From Phycisphaerae bacterium (GTDB lineage Bacteria; Planctomycetota; Phycisphaerae; UBA1845; Fen-1342), in assembly GCA_030428945.1 (NCBI GenBank), contig JAUIEC010000008.1:1-64000 (forward strand): DNA of 64,000 nt, given 5' to 3'. Made by a program: the position numbers and the translations under genes. The first letter of the stretch is position 1, and every line of letters starts with the position of its first letter. The notes beneath the pieces are model-generated. The model was given only the letters and a program-made list of their open reading frames with translations. It was not told where the DNA came from and did no database searches. Shown in pieces: positions 1-8,399 of this stretch.

Positions 1-144
1 TTGCCGCAGGTTGCTCTGGCAGACCACCCGCCGCGCCTGGTTCCGCGCCGCTCGCAGACTCGGCAGCAGAATCGCAATCAGCAACGCAATGATCGCCACC
101 ACCACCAGCAGCTCAATCAGCGTGAATCCGCCACGACGACGCAT
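1..144 (-). CDS. Type II secretion/type IV pilin-like pseudopilin, N-terminal fragment
   Basis: The gene runs off the left edge; only the first 48 codons are present, reading leftward from ATG at 144-142. The protein begins with a short basic leader (MRRRGG) followed by [19 protein letters not shown], the prepilin cleavage/methylation motif: cleavage after Gly, Phe +1, Glu +5 and a hydrophobic helix. It then continues [14 protein letters not shown] and a Cys-containing SNLRQ stretch typical of planctomycete pseudopilins. Such proteins are exported through a type II secretion/type IV pilus-like machine. A G-rich stretch lies just upstream of the ATG, and the preceding gene on the same strand ends only 14 bp away, so co-transcription is likely. 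The C-terminal domain that would define the subfamily is outside the window. Confidence 0.85.
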   Translation of the reverse strand, partial: MRRRGGFTLIELLVVVAIIALLIAILLPSLRAARNQARRVVCQSNLRQ

Positions 145-158
145 GCATCACCCCCGGA

Positions 159-638
159 TCAACGTGAACCGTCAAAGAGTGGAAGAGTGGAAGGGTGGAT
201 GAGTGAACCGACCGGTCCCGCCTGAACCCAGGCTGAACGACCGCTAACCGCCGCCCTCGCTCCCTCCTGTACCCCGGCTGCCTTCCCCCCGAATGCCCAC
301 CAGGCGATCGCCGCCACCTGCACCACGAAGATCGCCCAGAACACCCGTTGAAACGACGCCTTGGCCGTCTTGTGCCGCAGCGTCTGCTGGGCGACCAGCC
401 CGGCCGGCGAACCACCCAGCAGCGCCAGCAGGTGCAGCACGCTCTCCGGCACCCGCACCAGACCCTCACGTCCCGCGATCGCCTTGTCGTACGCGTACGC
501 CCCCAGCGTCGTCACGTTGATCGCCACCAGGTAACTCAGCAGGTGCGGCAGCCCCAGCCACGCGCAGCCGCCAGCAACCGCCGCGGCCACCGCCAGCAAC
601 GCCGAACTGAATCGCGCATGATAGGAACCCCGCGACAT
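159..638 (-). CDS. DUF1294 family membrane protein
   Basis: A 159-residue protein from ATG at 638-636, with three or four hydrophobic segments. The central block DKxxAxxxxxRVPESxLHLLALLGG, followed by GxxxQxxxRHKTxKxxF, is the DUF1294 signature; the family is membrane-embedded and of unknown function. The reading frame extends upstream to 737, but that would overlap the preceding glycosyltransferase gene and add a low-complexity leader, so the ATG at 638 is preferred. The last dozen residues (HPSTLPLFDGSR) come from a simple repeat that covers the 3' end of the gene (170-216), so the C-terminal tail is probably recent and dispensable. It lies between a tRNA-modification glycosyltransferase gene and a pseudopilin gene on the same strand. 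Confidence 0.8.
   Translation of the reverse strand: MSRGSYHARFSSALLAVAAAVAGGCAWLGLPHLLSYLVAINVTTLGAYAYDKAIAGREGLVRVPESVLHLLALLGGSPAGLVAQQTLRHKTAKASFQRVFWAIFVVQVAAIAWWAFGGKAAGVQEGARAAVSGRSAWVQAGPVGSLIHPSTLPLFDGSR
170..216. repeat. GTGGAAGA-type short repeat inside the end of the DUF1294 gene
   Basis: A run of imperfect units of about 8 bases (GAGTGGAA, GAGTGGAA, GGGTGGAT, GAGTGAAC). It is related to the GTGAAAGA arrays elsewhere in the window, but here it overlaps the 3' coding end of a minus-strand gene, and the purine-rich strand is opposite to the coding strand. Confidence 0.6.
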
Positions 639-691
639 CCAGACGACACTACCCGACCAGCCGCCCGGCCAGCAAGCAAAGCCCGCGCAAA

Positions 692-1756
692 CTACCCCTC
701 CAGCGCGGCATCCAGCACCGCCGCCCGCTGCGGCCACAGCAGACCCGCGCCCGCATCCGACTCGAGCCGCCCCCGCCCGGCCGCCGCAATCCCCGCCGCC
801 AGCCCCTCGGCCGTCCCGTCATACAGGTGCCGCCCGGCGTCCAGCCCGCAGGCCGCCAGCAGTTCCGGGTACGCCAGCCGATCCGGAAGCAGCGGACGCG
901 TCCCCCGCGCGATCGCCTCGGCCGCGCTCAGTCCGAAGAACTCGTGCTCGGCCGTCGAGACGAACAGGTCCGCCGAGGCCAGGATTTCCCGGTACCGCTC
1001 GGCCGACTGGAACCCCCAGTTCTCGATCCAGTCCGCGAAGCGCTGCCGCCCCTCGGCGAACACCGGCGGGCTGTCGCGGAACTGCTCGCCCAGCACGCTC
1101 AGCCGGATCGACTGGCCTCGGTCCGCCAGCAGTTCGAGTGCCGCGAACAGCGTCTCGGGTCCCTTGTCATGCTCCCAGCGGGCCGCCCAGACGACATGCA
1201 GCGGACCGTCGCGCCCGTCGCCGGCCGGGGCTGCTTCGGGAACGTCGATCCCCGGCCAGAGCACCCGGGCCCGGGCCGCGATCTGCTCGACCGCTGCCAG
1301 CGGCTGATGGTCGGGCATCCGTCGCAGGAAGTCCGGCAGGGCGGTCAGCAGGTCGTCGCGGTGATAGCCCGAGTTGAACCAGACCGTGTCGGCCGCCAGG
1401 GCCGAGACGAGGTTGGTCAGCACGAAGTGATAGTCGCGTTCGTCCTCGTGCCGCACCGGGTAGGTCAACTGGTTCTCGTGGAAGTACAGCACGTTCGGGA
1501 TCCGCGTGACCGCCGGGCACAGGCCGCGCAGTTCGGCCAGGTTCAGCATGTCGCTGCAGAACAGCGCCTGGCAGTCGTCCAGTCCGCGTTCGCGGAGCAG
1601 GGCGGCAAAGTGCACGGCGCTGTGTCGCATCCGCCACTTCCACTTGTAGGGTGGCAGCGTCAGCGTCGTCCAGGTGTGCCGGCTGTGCCGCTGCCAGCCG
1701 TCGAGAAACGCCCGGTGGCTGCCGCCGTAGTAGGGCTCCAGTGCCAGCACGTGCAT
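692..1756 (-). CDS. tRNA-queuosine alpha-mannosyltransferase-like glycosyltransferase (DUF3524 + GT4)
   Basis: A 354-residue protein whose first ~165 residues match the DUF3524 domain of QTMAN/GTDC1 proteins: MHVLALEPYYGGSHRAFLDGW, a TLPPYKWKWRMRHSA block, a FCSDMLNL motif and PNVLYFHENQLTYPV. The second half is a GT4-type glycosyltransferase fold: VVWAARWEHDKGPETL for the nucleotide-sugar region, and EHEFFGLSAAEAIARG as the conserved EX7E segment. Animal homologues transfer mannose to queuosine in tRNA-Asp; in bacteria the acceptor is mainly inferred from homology. The gene is divergent from the small secreted-protein gene at 1853 and heads a minus-strand run with the DUF1294 and pseudopilin genes. 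The start ATG at 1756 gives the canonical N-terminus. Confidence 0.85.
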   Translation of the reverse strand: MHVLALEPYYGGSHRAFLDGWQRHSRHTWTTLTLPPYKWKWRMRHSAVHFAALLRERGLDDCQALFCSDMLNLAELRGLCPAVTRIPNVLYFHENQLTYPVRHEDERDYHFVLTNLVSALAADTVWFNSGYHRDDLLTALPDFLRRMPDHQPLAAVEQIAARARVLWPGIDVPEAAPAGDGRDGPLHVVWAARWEHDKGPETLFAALELLADRGQSIRLSVLGEQFRDSPPVFAEGRQRFADWIENWGFQSAERYREILASADLFVSTAEHEFFGLSAAEAIARGTRPLLPDRLAYPELLAACGLDAGRHLYDGTAEGLAAGIAAAGRGRLESDAGAGLLWPQRAAVLDAALEG

Positions 1757-1789
1757 CGTCCGCTTCCCCGTGGTGCTTCGTGTCCGGGC

Positions 1790-1798
1790 AGGATACCA
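1790..1798 (-). promoter_or_regulatory. Possible extended -10 element for the glycosyltransferase gene
   Basis: On the minus strand this reads TGGTATCCT, a TGn extension plus a TATCCT hexamer, 33 nt upstream of the ATG at 1756. The same TGGTATnCT pattern precedes bpt at 16659. No convincing -35 box was seen. Confidence 0.35.
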
Positions 1799-1852
1799 TT
1801 GTCCGCCGGTAACGGGGATTCACGACAGCCATACGGAAACAAGGAGGATTCC

Positions 1853-2275
1853 ATGCGCAAGGTACTGCCCCTGCTTCTGGCGACGGTCGCGCTCGCCAAT
1901 CTCGGTTCGAGCTGCCCGCTCAGCGTGCTGCAGCAGACCAGCGTCCAGTTCATCAACAACTCGACGCTCGGGGTCGACGTCCAGTTCTTCTACGGAGATG
2001 AACAACTGGCCACCAAGACCACCCTGCAACTGGCCGGCGAAGAACAGAACCTCAACGTCCCGGCCGGCGGCACCCGCTCGCTCAGCTTCCCGTGCGACTC
2101 GCTCCAGGCGATCTACATCGAGGAAGCCGCCCTGACACTGCCCGGCGAACTCGGCCCCGAACGCGACACCGAGATCCTCCGCGACGGCGACGATTTCAAC
2201 TGCGGCGACACGATCACCTACACCTTCAGCGGCAGCCTGATCGTCGACTTCGCCATCGCCGAAAGCGTGAACTGA
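1853..2275 (+). CDS. Small secreted protein of unknown function
   Basis: A 140-residue protein. The start is fixed by a strong Shine-Dalgarno AAGGAGGA at 1841-1848, 4 nt before the ATG. The N-terminus is a signal peptide (MRKVLPLLLATVALANLGSSC). The Cys could be lipidated, but GSSC is a poor lipobox, so a soluble periplasmic or surface form is equally possible. The mature part is predicted to be beta-rich (VQFINNSTLGVDVQFFYGDE and later strands) and contains two further cysteines (PCDS, FNCGD) that may form a disulfide. No family was recognised. The gene stands alone on the plus strand and is followed directly by a short tandem repeat array. Confidence 0.7.
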   Translation: MRKVLPLLLATVALANLGSSCPLSVLQQTSVQFINNSTLGVDVQFFYGDEQLATKTTLQLAGEEQNLNVPAGGTRSLSFPCDSLQAIYIEEAALTLPGELGPERDTEILRDGDDFNCGDTITYTFSGSLIVDFAIAESVN

Positions 2276-2278
2276 CGG

Positions 2279-2520
2279 AAGAGAGGGAACAGGGAATAGG
2301 GAACAGGGAACAGGGAACAGGAACAGGAACAGGAACAGGCGGGAACAGGCGGGCACAGGGGGGATCCTGCCCTTGCGGCCCCGCCTTCACGTGGTCACTT
2401 GCTCACTTGCTTACTTGCTTACTGGCTTAGGCCCCGCGCCAGCGCCAGGGCTGCCCCCAACTCCGCCCACTCCCCCTCTGTTCCCTGTTCCCTGTTCCCT
2501 ACCCCGTTCCCCGTTCCCTA
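2279..2520. repeat. Two inverted short-repeat arrays between convergent genes
   Basis: Right after the plus-strand stop codon, 2284-2350 holds repeats of GGGAACA and the shorter GGAACA. The other end holds the opposite arrangement: AAGCAAGT-type repeats read on the minus strand (2396-2428), then GGGAACA repeats on the minus strand (2476-2520) that run into the purC stop codon. The two GGGAACA arrays are complementary and could pair as a long imperfect hairpin. No gene or classical terminator is visible in the 242-bp gap. Confidence 0.8.
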
Positions 2521-3420
2521 CCCCCAACAATACTTCCGCCCGGTAATCTTCTCATACGCCTCCACGTAGCGGGCCCCGGTCTGCACCAGCACCTCGTCCG
2601 GGATCGCCGGCGGCGGCGGGTTCTTGTCCCAGTCCAGCGTGTTCAGCCAGTCACGCAGGTACTGCTTGTCGAAGCTCGGCGGGTTCTCACCCGGCTGCCA
2701 CGCGTCCGCCGGCCAGAACCGCGAGGAGTCCGGCGTCAGCACCTCGTCGATCAGGATCAGTTCTCCGTCACGCAGCCCGAACTCGAACTTCGTGTCCGCC
2801 AGGATGATCCCCCGCTCGGCCGCGTACGCCCGGCCCTCGCCGTAGATCGCCAGGGCCCGCGCCCGCACCTCGTGCGCCAGGTCCGCGCCGATCGTCTCGA
2901 CGCACTGCTCGAACGAAATCGGTTCGTCATGCCCGACCTCCGCCTTGGTGCTCGGCGTGAACAGCGGCTCGTCGAACTGCTGGGCAAGCTGCATCCCGGC
3001 CGGCAGCCTGATCCCGCTGACCGTCCCCGACTGCTGGTATTCCTTCCAGCCGCCGCCGACGATGTACCCGCGGACGACACACTCGACCGGCAGCACCTCG
3101 GCCTTGTGACACCGCATCGTCCGGTGCTGCAACTGCCCGCGACCGTCCGCCAGCCCCGGCGGCAGTTCGCTCCGCTCGTCCACGACCTCGATCAGGTGGT
3201 GCGGCCGACACGCCTTCAGCGTCTCCAGCCAGAACTTCGACAGTTGCGTCAGGACGATCCCCTTGCCCGGGATCGGCTGCTCCATCACAACGTCAAAGGC
3301 GGAAATGCGGTCGCTGGCGACGACGAAGATCTCGTCGCCGGACGCGTACATGTCGCGGACCTTACCGCGGCTCGTCAGGTTCGGCAGGTCGGTCTGGTAC
3401 AGGGCGCTCGGCACGCTCAT
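2518..3420 (-). CDS. purC: Phosphoribosylaminoimidazole-succinocarboxamide synthase (SAICAR synthase)
   Basis: A 300-residue cytoplasmic enzyme of de novo purine synthesis that joins CAIR and aspartate using ATP. Visible family motifs are SRGKVRDMY near the N-terminus, ASDRISAFDVVM, PGKGIVLTQLSKFWL, VECVVRGYIVGGGWKEYQ, and ADTKFEFG ... LIDEVLTPDSSRFW for the ATP and metal-binding region. The C-terminal region (SFDKQYLRDWLNTLDWDK, VLVQTGARYVEAYEKITG) belongs to the longer, yeast-like/planctomycete type. The ATG at 3420 gives the usual start (MSVPSALYQTDLPNLTSRGK). The upstream same-strand gene ends at 3362, inside purC, a 59-bp overlap that suggests translational coupling. No other pur genes are in the window. 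Confidence 0.95.
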   Translation of the reverse strand: MSVPSALYQTDLPNLTSRGKVRDMYASGDEIFVVASDRISAFDVVMEQPIPGKGIVLTQLSKFWLETLKACRPHHLIEVVDERSELPPGLADGRGQLQHRTMRCHKAEVLPVECVVRGYIVGGGWKEYQQSGTVSGIRLPAGMQLAQQFDEPLFTPSTKAEVGHDEPISFEQCVETIGADLAHEVRARALAIYGEGRAYAAERGIILADTKFEFGLRDGELILIDEVLTPDSSRFWPADAWQPGENPPSFDKQYLRDWLNTLDWDKNPPPPAIPDEVLVQTGARYVEAYEKITGRKYCWG

Positions 3421-4336
3421 TCTCCGCTGGCTCGTCACTCGCTTCGTCCTGCCCGTCAGGACGCTCCTCGGAATCGGCCGGCCGGCTCGTCGCCAGGTCC
3501 CGGGCCGCACGCAACGTCGGGTCACCGGCCGTCGGCCGCTGCCGCAGATTGGTATAGCCCGGCATCGTTTCGATTCGCGTGATCAGCCGGCTCGCTTCGC
3601 TTCGCAGGCCCGCCAGCGCGGTGCGGGCCGCCACGTCATCGCGCAGCCCGCGATCGACCTTCAGCCGGCTGCCCAGCACGCCCGCCAGGATCCGCAGGTC
3701 GCGAACCATCTCGTGCGCGTCGGGCTGCAGCGTGGCGTATCCCTCCGGGTCCGCCATCCACGCCCGCAGGCTGCGCTCGTGGTAGTGCTTCTCCAGGAGA
3801 CCGTCGTGCAGCCGCGCCAGCCGCATCGCCAGGGCCGGCGCCTCGTAGCGGCTGGCATACCGCAGCCGGAACAGGCCCTGCTCGTCGTCCAGCGCCTGCT
3901 CCATCCGCAGCCGGGCCATCAGGGCCGCCAGGCTCTCGCCCCGCTGCACCCGCACCTCGGCGTCGATCGCCGCCAGCGTCTCGTCCCCGGCCCGATTCAC
4001 CAGGCGCTGCAGCGCCAGCAGGGCGGCCCGCAGGTCGCCGTCGCTGAACAGTTCCACCGCCTCGCGGTAGATCTGCTCGAAATCCTCACCCGCTTCAGCC
4101 CGTTCGCGCTCCCCCGAATCGGTGTCTTCCCCCGCGCCCCGCTCGATCCGCTCGACCCGCTCACGCGGAAACGACCGCACGATCCCGGTCCGCGCGTCGG
4201 CCATCACCCGGAAGACCACCTCGGATTGCGTCTCACGAATCAGCGTGCCCCGGTAGCGGGAACCGTCGCGCAGGTGCAAAATGTCACCGAAGCACGGCGC
4301 AGCCAGCAGACAGATCAACAGCGGTATCCAGCGCAT
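3362..4336 (-). CDS. Secreted protein of unknown function overlapping purC
   Basis: A 324-residue protein with a signal peptide (MRWIPLLICLLAAPCFG) that cleaves before DILHLRDGSRYRGTLIRE. That opening is a beta-barrel-like N-terminal motif seen in secreted planctomycete proteins that start with DxLxLxDG. The middle (residues ~75-240) is largely helical, with possible TPR-like pairs (EQIYREAVELFSDGDLRAAL). The last ~50 residues are rich in Glu, Asp, Pro and Arg and low in complexity; this tail includes the 19 codons that overlap purC. The start ATG at 4336 lies 37 nt downstream of a good -10 box. The function is unknown; the tail sequence is probably constrained mainly by purC. Confidence 0.7.
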   Translation of the reverse strand: MRWIPLLICLLAAPCFGDILHLRDGSRYRGTLIRETQSEVVFRVMADARTGIVRSFPRERVERIERGAGEDTDSGERERAEAGEDFEQIYREAVELFSDGDLRAALLALQRLVNRAGDETLAAIDAEVRVQRGESLAALMARLRMEQALDDEQGLFRLRYASRYEAPALAMRLARLHDGLLEKHYHERSLRAWMADPEGYATLQPDAHEMVRDLRILAGVLGSRLKVDRGLRDDVAARTALAGLRSEASRLITRIETMPGYTNLRQRPTAGDPTLRAARDLATSRPADSEERPDGQDEASDEPAENERAERPVPDRPAEPDEPR

Positions 4337-4373
4337 GGATGACTCAACCCGAACGCGGTGGTGCGTTCCGGTG

Positions 4374-4401
4374 ATTATACGACGATGGCAACAGGCAACA
4401 A
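4374..4401 (-). promoter_or_regulatory. Promoter for the secreted-protein/purC pair
   Basis: On the minus strand a perfect TATAAT hexamer lies at 4379-4374 and a partial -35 box TTGTTG at 4401-4396, 16 nt apart. The ATG at 4336 follows 37 nt after the -10 box. The element overlaps the start of the divergent oxidoreductase gene at 4385, so the two genes may interfere with each other. Confidence 0.5.
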
Positions 4402-5422
4402 CGCAGCCGCTTTTCGCGTCGGACTGGTCGCGGACGAATCCGCCGCCGCCCGCCTGATCGCCGCCGTTCTCGGCTGCGACGGGCTGCAGCTTGCCGCCCA
4501 GGCCGGCATGCCTCGCAAGAACGCCGCCGGCGAAGTCCCCTGGATCGACGACGCCCGCGTCCTGCTCACCCGCGAAGACATCGATGCCCTGCTGATCGCC
4601 ACCGCCCCCGGACTCACCGTCGAACTCCTCGCCCAGGCCGCCGCCCAGCGGACGCCCGTCTGGTGCCTGCCGCCCGCCGGGCGAACCTTCGCCGAACTGA
4701 CCGAAAGCATCGGGCTGATCCGCGCCGCCCGCATCGTCGGACGCATCGCAAGCTGGTGGGATCTCGTCGCCGAACACTTCGACTGGGCCCTCCGCCGAAC
4801 CGACCATTTCCGCGTCTGGGCCGCCGAACTCTACATCAGCAGCCCCGCCTCCCAGCCCGCCAGTTGGCAGGCCGACCGCGGCCGGGCCGGCGGCGGCGTC
4901 CTGCTGCACGACTGCTACGACCTGCTCGAAGCCGCCATCGCCATCCTCGGCGTTCCCGAGAGCGTCCACGCGGCCACCGGCTGGACCCGCCGCGGCGATG
5001 CCTCCGGCGCCGCCGCCGAGGACCTCGCCCTCGGCATCCTCCGCTTCGAAAGCGGGGCGCTGCTCGGACTGCGGGCCACCCGCGGCGTGCCCCCGTACGC
5101 CGCCCAGCTTGTCCAGCACGGACCCGACTACAGCATTCGCGCGACGGCCGAACGCCTCGCCATCGTTGACGCCCAGGGCGCCGTCCGCGAAAGTCGCCTG
5201 CTCCCGAGCGCCTGGCTCGGGCAGGAACTCGAGCGCTTCGGCCAACTGGTCCGCGGCGGCGAGACCACCGGCGAGGCAACGGCGACGCAGGAACGGCACG
5301 TCGCCATGGCAGCGGTTCTGGAGGCGATGTATCTGTCCGCCCGCACGGGGCAGCCGGAATCGCCTCAAAGTTTCTACGAGGTTCAGAAATGGCCCGATCC
5401 GACACCTGGGTTCTTCGAATAA
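4385..5422 (+). CDS. Gfo/Idh/MocA-family oxidoreductase
   Basis: A 345-residue protein resembling NAD(P)-dependent sugar dehydrogenases of the Gfo/Idh/MocA family: an N-terminal Rossmann domain (AAFRVGLVADESAAARLIAAV ... ALLIATAPGLTVELLAQAA) and a C-terminal substrate domain. The usual GxGxxG reads VGLVADE and the EKP motif is replaced by CLPPAGR, so cofactor binding may be altered and the protein could be non-catalytic. GGVLLHDCYDLLEAAIAI corresponds to the catalytic-domain GGGxLxDxGxHxxD motif, with Cys-Tyr in place of the usual residues. The ATG at 4385 was chosen; an upstream in-frame start at 4358 would add residues across the divergent promoter. The 3' end overlaps the next gene by 34 bp, so the two are probably an operon acting on carbohydrates. 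Confidence 0.75.
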   Translation: MATGNNAAAFRVGLVADESAAARLIAAVLGCDGLQLAAQAGMPRKNAAGEVPWIDDARVLLTREDIDALLIATAPGLTVELLAQAAAQRTPVWCLPPAGRTFAELTESIGLIRAARIVGRIASWWDLVAEHFDWALRRTDHFRVWAAELYISSPASQPASWQADRGRAGGGVLLHDCYDLLEAAIAILGVPESVHAATGWTRRGDASGAAAEDLALGILRFESGALLGLRATRGVPPYAAQLVQHGPDYSIRATAERLAIVDAQGAVRESRLLPSAWLGQELERFGQLVRGGETTGEATATQERHVAMAAVLEAMYLSARTGQPESPQSFYEVQKWPDPTPGFFE

Positions 5423-8184
5423 TCAGCCTGGTCCTGCTGGCGCCGCTGGCGGGATGTGCGACCGGCAGCGCGCCTGGCGGACTCGACCTGTGGGTCGTCG
5501 GCGGAGACGTGCAGGTCTCGCCCGATGACGCGTCGCTGACCGACACGCTGATCTACAACGACACGCGCCGGCGCGTCGAGATCAGCGCCGCGATCGACGA
5601 GACCATCGCCCTCCAGGTCGGACTGCGCGGCAGCCTCGGCCTGCTCGGTTCGGTCGATGTCGCCGTCACGCCCCTCCAGGGACCGGGCGCCGCCACGATT
5701 CCCGAGCGCGACGTCCGTCGCTACGTCTACGAACTGCAGACGCTCAGCGACTTCCCGAGCTGGTACCCGGGACACACCAACGACGCGGCCGGCTCGCGCG
5801 AAATCTACGATCGCCTCGTCCCCTACGAGGCGCCCCGGGGCGGCGGACCGATCCGCCTCCGCGGCGGACAGGCCCACTACGTCTGGATCGACGTCCACGT
5901 CCCGCCCGGCACGCCGCCCGGGACCTATCGCGGACAGGTGCAGGTACGCCGCGGTGCCGCCGTGCTGCAGTCGCGCGACCTGGTCCTGACCGTCGCGCCG
6001 GTCGCGCTCCCCAGCGAGCCGACCCTCCCGATCGTCATGCGCTGCGACCCCACCCGCCTGCTCGAGGACGTTCTCGGCTGGCCGGTCGCGACCGCGGAAA
6101 CGACCCGCATCCTGCCGGGCACGGCCGGACACACCCGCGCGCAGGTCCTGATGGACGGCCTGCTCGAGGAACTGCACCAGCACCGCACCACGCCGCTGCT
6201 GTGGGCCAGCTTCCCGAAGTACCGCACCACTGCCCCCGACGAAGTCGAGATCGACTGGCAGGCCTACGACGCCCTCGTCGCCGGATGGCTCGACGGAACC
6301 GGCTTCGCCAACGGCGTCCGCAGCCCGCTCTGGCCGCTGCCGATGTCCGTCGCCTATCCCGACGCCACCCGCAACGGCGGACCCGCATCCAGCGCCTACG
6401 CCCGCATCGCCGGCGCCTACGCCCGCAACGCCGCCGCCCACTTCCGCGAAAAGGGCTGGCTCGAGCGCGCCCTGCTCCGCCCGCTGCCACCTGGACCGCC
6501 CACGACCGGCAACGTCCAGGCCCACCGCCAGCTTGTCGGCACCCTCGGCGAAACCGCCCCGGTTGTCGCCCACCTGGCACCCGGTTCGCTTCGCGGACTC
6601 GGCTGGGTCGATGCCGCCGATGCGCCGATCGACGGCGTCACGATCTGGGCCCCGCCGGCCGCCTGGCTCGACCCCGCCGTGATCAGGGCCCGCCAGGCCC
6701 GCGGACAGCAGATCTGGTTCCAGCCCGACCGGCCGCCCTACAGCCCGACCCTGCACCTGGCCGGACCCGCCGCCGACGCGACCACGCTCGCCTGGACCGC
6801 CTACCGCTACGGACTCGACGGCGTCTGGATCGAACACCCGCTCGACAACGGCCGCCCGCTCGTCGACGCGCCGCTGCTGGTGCCCGGCAAGGAATACGGC
6901 CTGCCCGAGCAGATGGTGCCGACCGCGCGACTCAAGCGCCTCCGTCGCGGGGCCGAGGACGTCGAACTGCTTCGCCTGCTCGAAGCCGCCGGCAAGCCCG
7001 GACTCGCCCAGCAGACGGCCGGGCAGGTCGTGCGCTGGGCCTTCGCCGACGCCTGCCTCGAAAACCTGCTCAGCACGCGTCCGTCGGGCTGGTCGGTCGA
7101 TGCCCGCGTGGTATCGCTGGCCCGCACGCTGCTGCGCCAGGAGCTCTCCACCAGCTTTGCCGCCGGCGACGCAGGTGGCGCATCGCCGGCCAGCTACGCC
7201 ACCGAGTGGGCCCGCCTGATGGAAGGAACCGCCGGCATCGACATCAGCGCCCGCGGCACCCGCCTGCGCGACGAGGACGGCGCGCTGCAGGCTTCGCTCT
7301 TCGCCCAGATCGACAACGCCACCGGCCGCCGCCTGGCCGGCACCTGGGAAGTCCGCGACCTGCCGCCGGGCTGGTCGGGCGAGACCCAGTCGGCCGCCGA
7401 GGTCGCCCCGAACGCCAACACCCGCCGCGAGATCGACCTGGTCGTCGACGGGCTCAGCTACAACGCCGACGGGCTCGCCAACTTCACGCTGGCGCTCAGC
7501 GGCGGCGACCTGCTGCTCGAAACGCAGGCCCGCGTCGCGGTGACCAGCGCGCCGCTGCTGCTCGAACCCCTGCGGATCGACGGTGACCTGTCGGACTGGC
7601 CGATCACGGCCAACAACACCGCCGGCGGGTTTCAGCTCGTCCGCGGCCGGGCCCCGGAGGGCGGGCTCGCGCCGAAGCTGGCGACGCGGGCCTACTTCTG
7701 CATGGACGACACGCACCTGTACGTGTCGGTCTACTGCGCCAAGCGCGGCGGCGAGCGGGCCTACTGGAAGCCGGACAACACCATCAAGCTCGACGGGGCG
7801 GTGCCGTGGGGCGAGGACCTGGTCGAGATCATCCTGCACCCGCAGAACACCTCGGCCGGCACGGGCGAACTGCTCTACACGCTGCAGGTCAAGCCAAGCG
7901 GCCTGCTGGTCGCGCGGCAGGGGGCCCTGACCGATCCGCCGATGAACGAGAGCCGCCTGTGGCAGAGCGGCGTCCGCGTCGCGGCCCGGGAGACCCGCGA
8001 AGCCTGGGCGGTCGAACTTGCGATCCCGTTCGAGAACCTCGGCGAAGCCGCCGGACGCAACCGCATCTGGGGCGTCAACGTCACCCGCCTCGACGGCCGC
8101 CGCGGCGAATACTCAAGCTGGTCCGGTGCCCGCGGCTACTGCTACCTGCCCGAACTGCTCGGCAACCTCCTGCTGCAGCGCTGA
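5389..8184 (+). CDS. Lipoprotein with GH123/DUF4091-like domain and CBM9-like C-terminus
   Basis: A 931-residue protein beginning with a lipoprotein signal peptide (lipobox LAGC, Cys ~25). Residues ~30-220 are beta-sandwich (YVWIDVHVPPGTPPGTYRGQ), typical of the N-terminus of DUF4091/GH123 proteins. The middle ~230-590 is a degenerate TIM-barrel-like region ending in MVPTARLKRLRRGAEDVELL, which matches the IRLExLRDGxEDYE block of that family. Residues ~690-931 start LRIDGDLSDWP and contain a DDTHLYVSVYC strand, as in family 9 carbohydrate-binding domains. This implies an outer-membrane or surface glycosidase or glycan-binding protein. The start overlaps the oxidoreductase gene, so joint expression is likely. 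The catalytic residues could not be assigned. Confidence 0.75.
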   Translation: MARSDTWVLRIISLVLLAPLAGCATGSAPGGLDLWVVGGDVQVSPDDASLTDTLIYNDTRRRVEISAAIDETIALQVGLRGSLGLLGSVDVAVTPLQGPGAATIPERDVRRYVYELQTLSDFPSWYPGHTNDAAGSREIYDRLVPYEAPRGGGPIRLRGGQAHYVWIDVHVPPGTPPGTYRGQVQVRRGAAVLQSRDLVLTVAPVALPSEPTLPIVMRCDPTRLLEDVLGWPVATAETTRILPGTAGHTRAQVLMDGLLEELHQHRTTPLLWASFPKYRTTAPDEVEIDWQAYDALVAGWLDGTGFANGVRSPLWPLPMSVAYPDATRNGGPASSAYARIAGAYARNAAAHFREKGWLERALLRPLPPGPPTTGNVQAHRQLVGTLGETAPVVAHLAPGSLRGLGWVDAADAPIDGVTIWAPPAAWLDPAVIRARQARGQQIWFQPDRPPYSPTLHLAGPAADATTLAWTAYRYGLDGVWIEHPLDNGRPLVDAPLLVPGKEYGLPEQMVPTARLKRLRRGAEDVELLRLLEAAGKPGLAQQTAGQVVRWAFADACLENLLSTRPSGWSVDARVVSLARTLLRQELSTSFAAGDAGGASPASYATEWARLMEGTAGIDISARGTRLRDEDGALQASLFAQIDNATGRRLAGTWEVRDLPPGWSGETQSAAEVAPNANTRREIDLVVDGLSYNADGLANFTLALSGGDLLLETQARVAVTSAPLLLEPLRIDGDLSDWPITANNTAGGFQLVRGRAPEGGLAPKLATRAYFCMDDTHLYVSVYCAKRGGERAYWKPDNTIKLDGAVPWGEDLVEIILHPQNTSAGTGELLYTLQVKPSGLLVARQGALTDPPMNESRLWQSGVRVAARETREAWAVELAIPFENLGEAAGRNRIWGVNVTRLDGRRGEYSSWSGARGYCYLPELLGNLLLQR

Positions 8185-8399
8185 CTCCACCTCCGGGGGG
8201 TGAAAACGTGAAGGAGTGAAAGAGTGAATGGGGAACTGGATCCGCGGATCCGATCCCGACCCCGGTTCCTGTACCCCGTTCCCTGATCCCTGATCGCGTA
8301 GGGTGCGTCATCGACGCGGCATCCCACGATGCCGTCCGACGCGGAAGTCCCGGGCGTCGATGCCGCACCGCCTGGCTCGATTCCCGGGTCCTGAGTGCG
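8185..8399. repeat. Convergent gap with two short-repeat arrays and a hairpin element
   Basis: After the plus-strand stop come GTGAAAGA-type repeats, purine-rich on the plus strand (8201-8228). Near the other gene are GGAACGGGG/GGGATCA-type repeats, purine-rich on the minus strand (8262-8295). The hairpin element at 8298-8370 occupies the rest. No coding sequence is visible. Confidence 0.7.
8298..8370 (+). repeat. REP-like hairpin element, copy 1
   Basis: This 73-bp element runs from GTAGGGTGCGTCATCGACGC to GGGCGTCGATGCCGCACCG. Its ends form an inverted repeat (GGTGCGTCATCGACGC against GGTGCGGCATCGACGC, one mismatch), separated by a variable ~35-nt middle. Three more copies lie at 12130 (same orientation), 44605 and 44816 (inverted). 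Confidence 0.8.

Noticed and set aside
5383-7839. Long 818-codon minus-strand frame opposite the glycosidase-like gene
   Set aside because: It is a shadow of a high-GC gene; composition is Gly/Ala/Arg/Val-rich and no domain was recognised.
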